Source of the DNA: Rhinopomastus cyanomelas
Lineage: Eukaryota; Chordata; Aves; Bucerotiformes; Rhinopomastidae
Direction: 5' to 3'
Length of the DNA: 64,000 bases
Assembly: GCA_013400115.1 (NCBI GenBank)
Contig: VXBP01009430.1
Span: 62,001-126,000 of the forward strand
Numbering within the stretch: position 1 is the first letter of the stretch; every line of letters starts with the position of its first letter. A program made the translations under genes and the position numbers. Below the pieces are notes generated by a model. The model made no database searches. It was not told the DNA's origin and saw only the letters and a list, made by a program, of their open reading frames with translations. Of the stretch, positions 21,513 to 30,898 are shown piece by piece.

Positions 21513-21732
21513 GCCAAGATTCTTGTTTCATCTTGCTAAGAATGGGATGGGGTTTGGGGGGTTTTTTGCTGCTCCAGGACCAATTGAAACACTCAGACTA
21601 AAGCAAAAGATCTTAATTAAAGAGTCCATGCGAAAATAACATTGCCTGTGATTTTTCCTGAGCAAATGCTGTTTATGTATGGGCTGTTTCACACGTCATT
21701 AAAATTGAGGAATTTTTTGATCAGCCTTCTGA
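21513..21732 (+). repeat. unknown 215-bp direct repeat, copy B
   Basis: Starts 'ccaagattcttgtttcatcttg' immediately after the CR1 truncation and ends near 'gatcagccttct'. See copy A at 20597. The two copies bracket the CR1 composite. Their ~15% divergence is far greater than the under-1% difference between the CR1-linked 127-bp segments, so the duplication is probably older than the CR1. Confidence 0.85.
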
Positions 21733-22010
21733 CAGTTTCTGTTTGGGGGGACTGATGCTTTGTGCAGATACGTGAGAGCACTCCCATACACCAGCTATTA
21801 CCATCTGGAAACAGCCATTTACTACCACGGATTTATCACACAGAGGGGTAAGAACAGTTGTCAACCTCTCTAATATACATGAGAGCTGTCGTACAGATCT
21901 AAAAGCAAAATATTGCCCCAGATTCCCTAATAAGCTGAATACAGTCAGGTTTCTGTGCTGTCCATATTTTTGCTCCCTTTTCTCAGCCACAATGAAAGAG
22001 AAAACAGTGA
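21733..22010. other. unique spacer
   Basis: No feature recognised. Confidence 0.4.
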
Positions 22011-22718
22011 GGCTGAAGACTGACCTGTTGGAGAGCAGTGCATGAGAAAGGGACCTGGGGGTCCTGGTGGCCAGCAGGATTACCATGAGCCAGCAATGTG
22101 ACTTGTGGCTAAGAAGGCCAACAGCATCCTGGGGTGGATTACAAGGCAGGTACGTAGTAGATGGAGAGAGGTTCTTCTCCCCCTCTACTCTGCTCTGCTG
22201 AGACCACATCTGGAATGTTGTGTCTAGTTCTGGGCCCCTCAGTTCCAGACACAGAACTGCTTGAGAGAGTCCAGTGTAGAGCCACAAAGATGATGAAGGG
22301 AGTGGAACACCTCCCTGATGAGGAAAGACTGAGGGAGCTAGGTCTCTTGAGCTTGGAAAACAGGGATTGAGGGGTGATCCCATTAATGTTTATAAATATG
22401 TGAAGGGCAGGTATCAGGAGGAGGATAGAACCAGGCTCTGCTCAGTGACATCTAATCATAGGACAAGGGGCAGTGGGTGTAAGCTGGAACAGAGGAGGTT
22501 CCACATAAATATGAGAAGGAACTTCTTCCCAGTGAGGGTGACAGAGCACTGGAACAGGCTGCCCAGGGAGGTAGTGGAGTCTCCTTTTCTGGAGATGTTT
22601 AAAACCCACCTGGATATGTCCTGTGTGACTTGATCTAGGGGATCCTGCTTTGTCAGGGGGATTGGACTAGACGATCTTTCAAGGTCCCTTCCAATCCCTA
22701 GTGTTCTGTGATTCTGTG
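22011..22718 (+). mobile_element. CR1 LINE, 3' part (~710 bp), 'FFPVRV' type
   Basis: The sense ORF2 remnant runs from the TDLLES and ERDLGVLV-equivalent region to the natural end (MRRNFFPVRVTEHWNRLPREVVESPFLEMFK). It is split into frames 22161-22370 and 22367-22633 by a frameshift near 22368. The 3' UTR has 'ggggattggactagacgatctttcaaggtcccttccaatccctag' and ends in 'ttctgtgattctgtg'. Confidence 0.95.
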
Positions 22719-23030
22719 AAAAAAGAATGAAGTTTCTTCTTCTGGAAAGAAAACTGAGGGGTTTTAGCAATGAAACCTGTCTGGTGAGTAGTTCAGAGAT
22801 GGGGCTGTGCATCATGTCCACAGCTGCACAAGGGTTTGGGTTCAGACGAGCATTTCCAGACTATTTTTTGAGTAGCTCAGAGTGTGAACTGAGTATCTTC
22901 TGGGCTTCACACCTGACCACACTCCAGGTGGTTTGTAAGGGCTGATCTTCCCATCTACAGCTTCTTTCATATCTGCCAACCAACCATGAAAGCAGCACCA
23001 TGCAAAGCAGTACCATCAGTTCTCACTTTT
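22719..23030. other. unique DNA
   Basis: No feature recognised. Confidence 0.4.
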
Positions 23031-23156
23031 CTGTCTTTTATATTTTTTAATCTTTCTATTTTTTATCTTTTTATATTTTTCTTTAATCTTTTTCTGTTTT
23101 CCCTTCTCTCTCTCTCTTGGGTTTTTTCTCTTTTTTTCTTTTACTTTCTCGTTTAA
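23031..23156. repeat. pyrimidine-rich low-complexity tract
   Basis: A T/C-rich, purine-poor tract built around TTTTC and TTTAAT words, with a (CT)n core at 23106-23118. A lysine-rich minus-strand open frame across it is an artefact of composition. Confidence 0.85.
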
Positions 23157-23380
23157 ATCTGAGGCAGAAATTCCAGCCTGTGAGGCTGCTGAAGCCCTGG
23201 AACAGGTCACCCAGGGAGGCTGTGGCTGCTCCATCCCTGGCAGTGTTGAAGGCCAGCTTGGATGGGGCTGTGGACAACCTGGTCTCGTGCGAGGTGTCCC
23301 TGCCCATGGCAGGGCATTGGGACTGGATGATCTCTGAGGTCCCTTCCACCCTAAAACATTCTCTGATAGATCTCTGATTC
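23157..23380 (+). mobile_element. CR1 LINE, 3' part (~225 bp), older 'RQKFQPVRLL' type
   Basis: Sense frame LRQKFQPVRLLKPWNRSPREAVAAPSL, then 'ggactggatgatctctgaggtcccttccaccctaaaacattctctgat'. It lies between two pyrimidine tracts. Confidence 0.9.
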
Positions 23381-23465
23381 AGCTTCATGTGCTGCATTGC
23401 TTTGCTGTGAAGGGAAGGTGTTGCTCAGTGAAACCAACCCAGGAGTCCTTTGCAAGGCATAAGCC

Positions 23466-23581
23466 TGCTTTGGGTTCTCTTTCACTTTCCTCTTTACATT
23501 CTCTTTTATGTTCTTTTTTTTTTTCACTTTTTCTTCTATGTTTCAACATTTGTCTTTCCCTTTTTCTTTCCTTCATCCCTT
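23466..23581. repeat. second pyrimidine-rich tract
   Basis: 'ctctttcactttcctctttacattctc' followed by a T11 run and further TTTCTTT words. Together with 23031-23156 it frames the CR1. Confidence 0.8.
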
Positions 23582-23922
23582 AGTAACAGCACATCAGCAT
23601 CTCATTCCCCCTTAGTGAAGCACCATGAGATCCCACTGAGAAAATCCTTTTGCCAGGGGCTGATGAGTCTGTTAGCACCAGGCTACAAGCCGGAAAATGC
23701 CTGACATTAAACATAGATTTAAGACAAACTTGTTGAGCAAAGCACTTAACAACCAGCATCAGTAGCACTGTGGTTTGAGCTCAAATCCCGGCTCTAGGAA
23801 ACAGGGCTGGAGCAGTCCTTGGCAAGGGAGTTGTTTTCCTCCTATTCGCAATGCAGTACCTGAAATTTTCGTAACCCTGGGGTGAGGCAGTGATGGCTCC
23901 TGTTTGTGAATAAAACAGCTTT
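23582..23922. other. mostly unique; weak MIR-like block at 23765-23830
   Basis: 'ggtttgagctcaaatcccggctctagg' followed by 'cagtccttggcaaggg' faintly resembles the tRNA-derived head and core of an ancient MIR-type SINE. The match is short and may be chance. Confidence 0.25.
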
Positions 23923-24236
23923 CATAGAGTCACAGAACTATTGAGGCTGGAAAAGACCTCTGAGCTCCTCCAGCCCATGACCTAACATTACCTAGACCAG
24001 GGCACTAAGGGCCATGTCCAGTCTGTCCTTCAACACCTCCATGGATGAGGACTCCGCAGTCCATTACAGTATCTGAGCACTCTTTCTATGAAGAAGGGCT
24101 TCCTAATATCCATCCTAACCCTCCCCTGGCAGCTTCAGACCTTGCTCTCTCATCCTGCTGCTAGTTGCCTGGGAGAAGAGCTTGATCCCCAGCAGACTAC
24201 AACTTCCCAACAGAGAGTGATAAGCTCCCCCACCAG
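23923..24236 (-). mobile_element. CR1 LINE, 3' part (~315 bp), 'gaggctggaaaagacctct' type
   Basis: Starts 'tcatagagtcacagaactattgaggctggaaaagacctctgag' and runs to 'gagagtgataagctccccc'. It has small internal deletions compared with 14163. Confidence 0.92.
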
Positions 24237-24238
24237 AG

Positions 24239-24386
24239 TCACAGTATCACAGTATCATAGTAATGATAAGGTTGGAAAAGACCTTAAAGATCATCCAAAT
24301 AAACCCAGTAATCCTAACATCTAACATCTAGATCATGCCACTCAGCACGCCATCCAGCCTAACCTTGAATATCTCCAGGGATGGTG
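24239..24386 (-). mobile_element. short CR1 3' end with 'cacagtat' octamers
   Basis: 'cacagtatcacagtatcatagtaatgataaggttggaaaagaccttaaagatc', then about 90 bp to 'tctccagggatggtg'. It abuts the 5' edge of the previous copy and shares the ATACTGTG terminal variant with 8487. Confidence 0.9.
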
Positions 24387-24858
24387 CTTGGGGCAAAAGC
24401 AGATGGAACATTGCCTCTGTCCATTTTCCAGTCCTCCCTAAACCTCTTGCCCAGTTTCAGGCTGCTCAGAAGATGCCAGTAGCAGGGACAACAATTATAT
24501 GTATTATTACACGCTGGGACTGTATGCCTATTAACCATGGTGTATTTAAAAGGCTTCCAGTGGGCAGCTGTACCTCCTGCTTTGCTGCACAACAAGGTCA
24601 TTCTTTCAGCACTGTTTGCCCTTTGTGTTCCCAAAGCCACCAAATCCTCTCTCCTGTTTCCCACAGTTCTGTGCAAACAGGCCAGCAGTCGCAAACATTG
24701 CAATGTTGAGGCAATTTGCACCTCTGCCAGCTCTGAAAACTGAGGGGAAAGTGCTTTGCAGGCAGTTTCTTCTTCTGCTGGGCTGAAGAGGGTGAGAGCT
24801 GAGGGTATGCCCTGAGCCCAAGTGACTGTGGGAAATACGCTCCTCTGAATAGGCAATG
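24387..24858. other. unique DNA, no gene recognised
   Basis: Overlapping open frames on both strands (up to 188 codons, 24925-24359 minus) run partly into CR1 and have no recognisable motif. Confidence 0.45.
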
Positions 24859-25325
24859 TCATAGAAAGGTGGTGGGTTGGAAGAGACTTCCGAAGGTCAT
24901 CCAGTGCAAGCCCCTTAGAACTCACTAGACCAGACAGCCCAGAGTCCCATCCAGCCTGACCCTGAATGGCTTCAGGGATGGGGTCTCCACCACCTCTCTA
25001 GGCAGCCTGTTCCTGGGATCCTCCACCTTCAGATTCAAGAACTTTTTCCTGATGTCCAACCTAAATCTGTCCTTTTCCAGCTTCAAACCACGACCCCTCA
25101 TCCTGTCATTCCCTGTCCTTGTGAACAGTGTTCCCCAGCCTTCTGATAGACTCCTTTCAGGGATTGGAAGGTTGCTATAAGGTCCCCCCAAGAGCCTTCT
25201 CCTCTTCAGGCTGAACAGTTCCAACCCCTTTAGCCTGTCCTCATAAGAGAGAGCCTCCAGCACTCTGAGCATTTTTGTGGCCTCCCCTGGACCTGTTGCA
25301 ACAGGTCCTCATCCTTCATGTGTTG
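24859..25325 (-). mobile_element. CR1 LINE, 3' part (~465 bp) with open ORF2 C-terminus
   Basis: A minus-strand frame (25272-24925) stays open through ALSYEDRLKGLELFSLKRRRL, GLKLEKDRFRLDIRKKFLNLKV and RLPREVVETPSL. The terminus is degenerate: a single octamer-like 'catagaaaggtggtggg'. It is of the FNLRV type. Confidence 0.94.
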
Positions 25326-25975
25326 GATATAAATTGCAAATCATAATAATCAATTATAAATTGATTGTTACACATTTATCAATATCAATGTATTAAATAA
25401 ATCAATAAATAATAAAATATTTTAATACCATTAAATCATTTAATCTTCTCTCTCCATTTTTTTCAGATGAAGATCTCTCTTAACCTCTCTAGTAATTTTA
25501 CCATCAGATTGCCCCATTGTCTCATGGACCCTCCTGCCAGTGGCTTCCAACATGGCTAAATGGGACATGCCATAACATCAGCCTGGAGCACACAGCCAGA
25601 GGGGTAGCTATCCTATGTATGTATTTATTTTAAATCCCTATTTCACTGGTACATTGCTCACACCATGTAATACAGGCACATTTCTTGAGACTGGTTAGCA
25701 GCAGTGTGGACAGCAAATTATCCATCCTTGGCTAGCAGCAGGCAGCAGCTCTTTCTGCCCAAATTTATGCCAAATTGGCAAATCACCCCATGATTATTTC
25801 ATTTGTTGAGCTTCTGTGTCTGAAAACACAAGGAATTTTGTGAAACACAAACTTCTGGGGCTAGAAAGGATGGGCCGTCAATGGATTTCAATTTCGCTTC
25901 CCTCCAGGTTAACCTTGGAGGCCTCAGGAGAAACTAACCCAAAGAACACAGTCACCACCTCATCATGGATCTCTG
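25326..25975. other. AT-rich then unique DNA
   Basis: 25326-25450 is strongly AT-rich with TAAATAA/ATCAAT words. The rest shows no feature. Confidence 0.5.
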
Positions 25976-26398
25976 TAGAATCATAGAATCATCATAGAAT
26001 CATTCAGTTTGGAACAGACCCTTGAGATCATCGAGTCCAACCATCAATCCTACTCTACAAGTTAACCCCTAAACCAGATCACCCAACACTACATCTAAGC
26101 GACTTTCAAACACATCCAGGGTGGTGACTGAACCACCAACCTGGGCAGCCCATTCCAGTGCCTGACCAGTCTTTCCATTATGAATTTTTACCTGATGTCC
26201 AGTCTAAACCTACCCCGTTGAAGCTTGAAGCACTTCCCTCTGGTTCTGTTGCTAACTATCTATGAGAAAAGACCAGCACTGACATCTCTACTATGTCCCC
26301 TCAGATAGTTGTAGAGAGAGATGAGTTCTCCCCTTAGCCTCCTCTTCTTCAAAATAAACAGCCCCAACTCTTTCAATCTCTTCTCATAAGATTTATAT
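25976..26398 (-). mobile_element. CR1 LINE, 3' part (~420 bp)
   Basis: Octamers 'gaatcatagaatcatcatagaatcattcag', then 'tttggaacagacccttgagatcatcgagtccaaccatcaatcc', continuing to 'caatctcttctcataagatttatat'. The ORF2 end is disrupted. Confidence 0.92.
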
Positions 26399-26649
26399 AG
26401 GTCTGGGATATCACCCCACATCCCTTAAATATGTTCCAACCTCTTCTTGAATCCTGTATTAGCTTGACTGACAATTCCTCTGCTAGTCCAAAATTGTGTC
26501 CTGTGGAGCACACTCTGGAAATATTCTGGGAGCTTTCCCAAGTGGAATATGAGACATTCACAGAATCACAGAATGTTACAGGTTGGAAGGGACCTCGGAA
26601 GATCATCTAAGTCCAACCCCTCCCTGCTGGAGCAGGGTAAGCCTACATG

Positions 26650-26660
26650 GGGCTCAAACC
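26650..26660 (-). promoter_or_regulatory. internal pol III B box
   Basis: GGTTTGAGCCC compared with the consensus GGTTCGANTCC; the main change is C to T at the CpG. It is correctly spaced from the A box at 26694-26705 for a type 2 pol III promoter. Confidence 0.65.
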
Positions 26661-26693
26661 CATGACCCCAGGAATTCAGAGTCCCATGCTCTA

Positions 26694-26705
26694 CCAACTG
26701 AGCCA
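26694..26705 (-). promoter_or_regulatory. internal pol III A box
   Basis: TGGCTCAGTTGG fits the consensus TRGYNNARNNGG completely. It lies about 8 bases from the tRNA-like 5' end at 26712. Confidence 0.7.
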
Positions 26706-26846
26706 ACCAGACCCCAAACAGGCTACAGAAAAAATCAGTACATGCCAGTTTAAGGCATGAGTCTCGGGTATCAGAACTGATACTGTTTTAGTTTCATCAG
26801 TCAAATGGAAATAATAGCACTTTCCTACTTAATTCAAATGCTATAT

Positions 26847-27000
26847 ATCAGAAGAAACTTCTTTACCTTGAAGGTGACAGAGCACTGGAACAGGCTACCT
26901 GGAGAGGTTATGGGGTCTCCTGCTCTGGAGACATTCGAAACCCACTCACACCTCTTCCTGAGGGATCTGCTCTAGGAGAACCTGCTCTGGCAATGGGGTC
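26847..27000 (+). mobile_element. CR1 fragment lacking its 3' terminus
   Basis: Sense 'cagaagaaacttctttaccttgaaggtgacagagcactggaacaggctacc' (a decayed FFPVRVTEHWNRLP), fading after 'gaacctgctctggcaatggggtc'. The last ~50 bases including octamers are missing. Confidence 0.82.
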
Positions 27001-28263
27001 AAAAAGGCCCTCAAAGGGAGAAATCAGGCTGCTAGGGCTGGATGTGGAGCAGATTCATCCAACACAGGAGAGAAAAGGCCAAGTACTTGCTGGTTTGTGC
27101 AGCCACCTGGCCAACTGAGCTCATTTGAGGCAACAAATGGACAGAGCTCTGCAGTAATTGAAGAGAATAATATACTGTACAGTTATTTGAAATATTTTTC
27201 ATTGAGAGATAAATTGGGCTGTAATTAAACGGCGTCATTTAATATTCTACCCAATGGAGACAGTAATTGCTTTTTTTTAAGAGGCAGCGTGATAGCATCT
27301 ACTCATTTGGAAAGGGCTAACGATGCTAATTTAACCTAGTGGAGGTAGAAAGAGCCACCCTGTGTGTCACACCCCAGTGTGAAAGATCCAAAAGTTCACT
27401 AGGATCACAAAAACCACATGGTGTTCATCCTTTAAGCTCCCTCCTGGTCCCATTCAAACCTGTCAGGAGTTAGCACTGGTTTCAAGGAGAGATATGGAGG
27501 TCTGGCTCCTTTGCTGCCCCAGAAGCCAAGGACACCTTCTTACAGGAGCTTAAGAATACAAAAGGGAAAGGTGGCACCTTAGTTGTCTTCTCTGTATTTA
27601 CATAAGACCACCAGTATAACCACTGAAAGTTTAATGGTAGAGTTTGCGTGGAGCCTGGAAGAAACCCAATGAAATTTGTGACTTTCAGGTGGCAGAGGCC
27701 TTGTGTCAAACTAGTCACAGTATCTCTCACTATGGAAAAATCCTCGTGTCTGAGTAGCAAAAGCATTTCCCCAAACGTTAAGGACTACCTCTGAGTGTCT
27801 CATGCCAATCTGCATGTCGCATACTCCATCCCCATCCCTTGCCCAGCTCCCCGCTGGGTTAATTTCCCTCACTGTGAGCTGCCTCTTTCATCCCTGCTTT
27901 AATGAGCTGAACCATGGTTAATGATGCTCCCCTGTAAAGCAGCAGTGGTAAGAACCAGATTAATATTGGGGGCTGTTTTCTGAGGCTCTCTGCAAACCCA
28001 GTCTAAACTGACAGAGTAAAACTGCCATGACCACTGCGATAGCAAAGCAGATAATTCACACCAGGATTTATACCTGCACGAGCAACAGGAGTCCTGCAAA
28101 CCTTCTGATTCTATAGACACCATCGCTTCCCTCCACACAACTTGAGCTTTACCCACCATTGGATTTTCTGCTATTTTTTTGCTTTAGTTCACAGACTGAT
28201 AGTTTGTTCTGCAAACAGAGCAATTAGAGCATTGTAAAAATAAAAATATATATTAAAAAGAAA
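27001..28263. other. unique DNA; 27120-27350 candidate conserved noncoding block
   Basis: 27140-27340 is AT-rich and complex, with several TAAT-core words ('gggctgtaattaaacggcgtc', 'acgatgctaatttaacc'). No coding frame of interest. The assignment needs alignment to other birds. Confidence 0.3.
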
Positions 28264-28750
28264 GCCAGCAGGATGCTGGGCTGCATTAACTAGACTAGAG
28301 GACTTTTGGAGGTCCCTTCCAACCCTGTAATTCTATGATTAGGAAGGGTATCACTAGCAAAGATAAAGAAGTCATTATCCCACTCTACTCAGACCACACT
28401 TTGAGTCCTGCACGCAGTTTTGGTCCCCTCTGTGCAAAAAAGATGTGGACAGGATGGAGAGGGTCCAGTGAAGGGCCATGAGGATGATCAAAGGACTAGG
28501 AGACCTGCCATATCAAGAAAGACTGAGAGAGCTTGCTTATGTTCAACATTGAGAAGAGAAGGCATAGGGAGGACCTTATCACCACGTCCCCAATACATAA
28601 AGGGTGGCTGCCAAGAAGAGGATGATTCCCTTTTTGCAAGGAGTCATTTGGAAAAGACAAGGGGTGATGGGTCTAAGTCACTCCTGGGGAGAATCCCATT
28701 GGAGTCCAGAAGAAAATTCTTCACCATTAGGACAATTAAACACTGGAATC
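28264..28750 (+). mobile_element. CR1 LINE interrupted by a 52-bp CR1 tail; 3' end missing
   Basis: The host reads 'gccagcaggatgctgggctgcatt' to 28287 and resumes at 28340 'ttaggaagggtatcactagc'. It then runs through the ORF2 end to 'attaaacactggaatc' at 28750, where it stops without a 3' UTR and meets an opposite-strand CR1. Confidence 0.88.
28288..28339 (+). mobile_element. 52-bp CR1 tail nested in a same-strand CR1
   Basis: 'aactagactagaggacttttggaggtcccttccaaccctgtaattctatga': only the terminal part of a CR1, cleanly splitting 'gctgcatt|ttaggaagg'. Confidence 0.85.
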
Positions 28751-29243
28751 AGTCTTGAAAAAGACCTTCAACATCAAGTCCAACCATCTGCCCTACAACA
28801 CCCAACCACTAAATTATCTCATGAAACAGCATGTCTGCCTGCTCTTTTAGCCCCTCCAGGGACAGTGCCTCCACCCCCTCCCTGGGCAACCTGTTCCAAG
28901 GCCTCCTCATTCTTTCTGGGAAGATGTTTTCCCTAAGATCCAATCTGAACCTCCCCGGCACAACTTGGCCCCATTTCCTCTTGTCCTTTTGCTAGTCTCT
29001 AGGGAGAAGAGGCCAACCCCCACTTCAATACACCCTCCCTTCAGGTAGTTCTAGATAGCAGTGAGGTCTCCCCTCAGCCTCCTCTTCTCCAGACTGAACA
29101 GCCCCAAATCCCTCAGCCTTTCCTCATCAGCCCTGTTTCCAGACCCTTAACCAGCCCAGTTGTCCTTCTCTGATCCCTCACCAGCACCTCCCTGTCCTTT
29201 CTGTGCTGAGGTGCCCAAAACTGCCCCCAGCACTCAAGGTGCA
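28751..29243 (-). mobile_element. CR1 LINE without octamers, tail-to-tail with the preceding copy
   Basis: Starts internally at 'agtcttgaaaaagaccttcaacatcaagtcc' (octamers and GGTTGG lost). It continues as an FFPERV-type copy to 'ccagcactcaaggtgcag'. Confidence 0.92.
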
Positions 29244-29264
29244 GAAGGGGTCGATTGCAATGCA

Positions 29265-29390
29265 CTGGACAGTTTGAAGACCCAGCCTGACAGGCTGCTG
29301 GGACATGTAATTGAAACTCATTTTAGCTTGATATGTTGGACTAGATGACCTTTGAGGTCCCTTCCAACCTGGTATCCTATGAGTCTATGT
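29265..29390 (+). mobile_element. CR1 tail of a different subfamily (~125 bp)
   Basis: Sense 'tttgaagacccagcctgacaggctgctgggacatgtaattg', then 'gttggactagatgacctttgaggtcccttccaacctggtatcctatgagtctatg'. The upstream part differs from the other CR1 types in this window. Confidence 0.82.
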
Positions 29391-30224
29391 CTGTACACGG
29401 CAAGATGGACGTTATCTGAGGAGATTTTTGCAGTCAGCACCTCCAACACAAGAACCAGAGTGAGCGGGTCAAAGCTTGCATGAGGTGAACCTCAAAACAA
29501 GCTCCTGTTTGAAGAGGAGCTGCAGTGCTTCCTGCAGCAACAGCGGAGGAGGAGGAAGGATGGGGAGCAGCCCTCACCAGTTCATTTTCACAAGGCGCAC
29601 ATTTTCCTGGCTCTGTCACGCACTTGCATATTTTAACGCCTATCTTCTGTTCTGCAGCTAAAAAGAGACTTTCATTCCCGTTTTGGCTGCTGCACGCCAT
29701 TCCCCATTCACGGGCTGTTACACAGGCACTGTTCTCACAGCCACCCTCCTGCTGATAATGGGGGAAAGACGGGAGTTTGTGAGACACCCTGGAGCTGCTC
29801 CTCAAACAGGTGGGGAGGGGTGGGTTCTACAAACACTGGCTTTTACAAGCTCAAAACTGTTTGTGTCTGCAATGAGGAAGGAATATGAGTAGGTACCGAG
29901 GCGCAATTAGCTTTCTGCCCACAGTTCTTGCAAGGAATTCTTACAGAGATATATTTGTATTAAGCAGGCATGATTAGAGGAAACCCTATAAATGCCATCC
30001 ATCATCCACTGTTAGAAATAAATGAGGAGCAGGAGAAATCTTCTCTCTCTAAGTTTGTTTCAGGGATACACTCGTGTCTACACACACCTATATAAATAAA
30101 TACCAGCGAGACACGGACACGTGTGTACGTAGATGAGTTCACACAGGCACATGTGTGTATCAGTATGGAGTCAAGAATTATCATTAAAGTTAAAACTATA
30201 CCATGTGCATACCCACTTACATGT
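29391..30224. other. unique DNA, no gene recognised
   Basis: Overlapping frames at 29434-29892 on both strands lack motifs. GT/CA-rich words begin near 30070 and grade into the satellite that follows. Confidence 0.45.
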
Positions 30225-30655
30225 GCAGCGCATATAAATACACATTTATATGTTTCTATAGATAGATAGACATACTAAATACATACTTACATCTGTACCT
30301 ATATAGATAGAGATACAGAGGTGTCAGTTGGTAGATGGAGTTGTAGGTGTAGGTGTAGGAGTAGATATAGGTGTAGACACAGATATTGATAAAGACATTT
30401 GTATAAATATATAGACATTGATATATATACAGATTATATAGGTATACAGATATATGTATTGATAGAAATATCAATATAAATGTAGATATACAGATGACAT
30501 AGATACACATGATATAGGTATAGATGTAGATATAGATACAGACAATATACAGAGAGAGATGACATATAGATATAGATAATATAGATACAGGCATAAATAC
30601 AGATATTGATATAAATATACATACACATGTAGATATAGATAAAGATAACATTATA
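30225..30655 (+). repeat. degenerate TATAGA/GATATA satellite, left part
   Basis: About 430 bp of short-period repeats around TATAGA, GATATA, TAGGTG and ACATAT. Interruptions are frequent, so the array is old. A 131-codon minus-strand frame rich in I, Y and S is produced by the repeat. Confidence 0.88.
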
Positions 30656-30657
30656 AA

Positions 30658-30898
30658 TTTGAAGAGTGCAGATTAAGGATGGACATTAGGAATAAATCCT
30701 TTCCTGTGAGGGTGGTGAGATGCAGGAACAGGTTGCCCAAGGAAGATGTAGCTGCCCAATCCCTGGAAATGTTCAAAGCCAGAGTGGATGGAGCCCTGAG
30801 TAACCTGATCTAATGAAGGTGTCCCTGCCTATGTGTGGGGGTTGGAACTAGATGATCTTTAAGGTCCCTTCCAACCCTGGCCATTCTATGATTCTATG
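30658..30898 (+). mobile_element. CR1 LINE 3' part inserted into the satellite
   Basis: Sense 'agagtgcagattaaggatggacattaggaataaatcctttcctgtgagggtggtgag' to 'gatgatctttaaggtcccttccaaccctggccattctatgattctatga'. Satellite sequence continues at once on the other side. Confidence 0.93.

Larger units (their letters stand above)
26558..26712 (-). mobile_element. SINE-like chimera: tRNA-Lys-type head plus CR1 3' tail (155 bp)
   Basis: Sense is the minus strand. From 26712 it reads as a complete tRNA-like body (to 26640). It then passes, with three bases between, into the last ~80 bases of a CR1 ('ccctgctccagcaggg...ggttggacttagatgatcttccgaggtcccttccaacctgtaacattctgtgattctgtg'). This is the architecture of tRNA-derived SINEs that borrow a LINE tail, as known for TguSINE1 in songbirds (whose head is tRNA-Ile, not Lys). 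It could be a SINE family member or a one-off template-switch chimera; only one copy is seen here. Confidence 0.8.
26640..26712 (-). pseudogene. tRNA-Lys-like pseudogene (anticodon position reads CTG)
   Basis: On the minus strand it aligns base for base with vertebrate tRNA-Lys(CTT) over most of the D, anticodon and T arms. The A box is intact (tggctcagttgg, 26705-26694) and the B box nearly so (ggtttgagccc, 26660-26650). The anticodon loop is ctctgaa (26681-26675), one change from Lys ctcttaa, so the anticodon position is CTG. One extra base lies in the anticodon-arm region and the acceptor stem has mismatches and wobbles, so it is not a working tRNA. The pol III promoter boxes could still be active. 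Confidence 0.82.

Noticed and set aside
21513..21732. Repeat copies A and B as LTRs of a small retroelement
   Set aside because: They lack TG...CA ends, a primer-binding site and a polypurine tract, and the interior is CR1, not retroviral.
23016..23234. Lysine-rich minus-strand frame (KVKEKKRKN...), like a nuclear basic protein
   Set aside because: It arises from the pyrimidine tract on the plus strand. Composition alone explains it.
23765..23830. MIR SINE
   Set aside because: Only two short blocks resemble the consensus. Kept as a low-confidence note, not a call.
24359..24925. 188-codon minus-strand frame
   Set aside because: It starts inside one CR1 and ends in another with unique DNA between. 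There is no motif.
30256..30651. 131-codon minus-strand frame rich in I, Y, S, resembling a membrane protein
   Set aside because: It is produced by the TATAGA satellite, has no start context or relatives, and alternative frames give the same kind of peptide.
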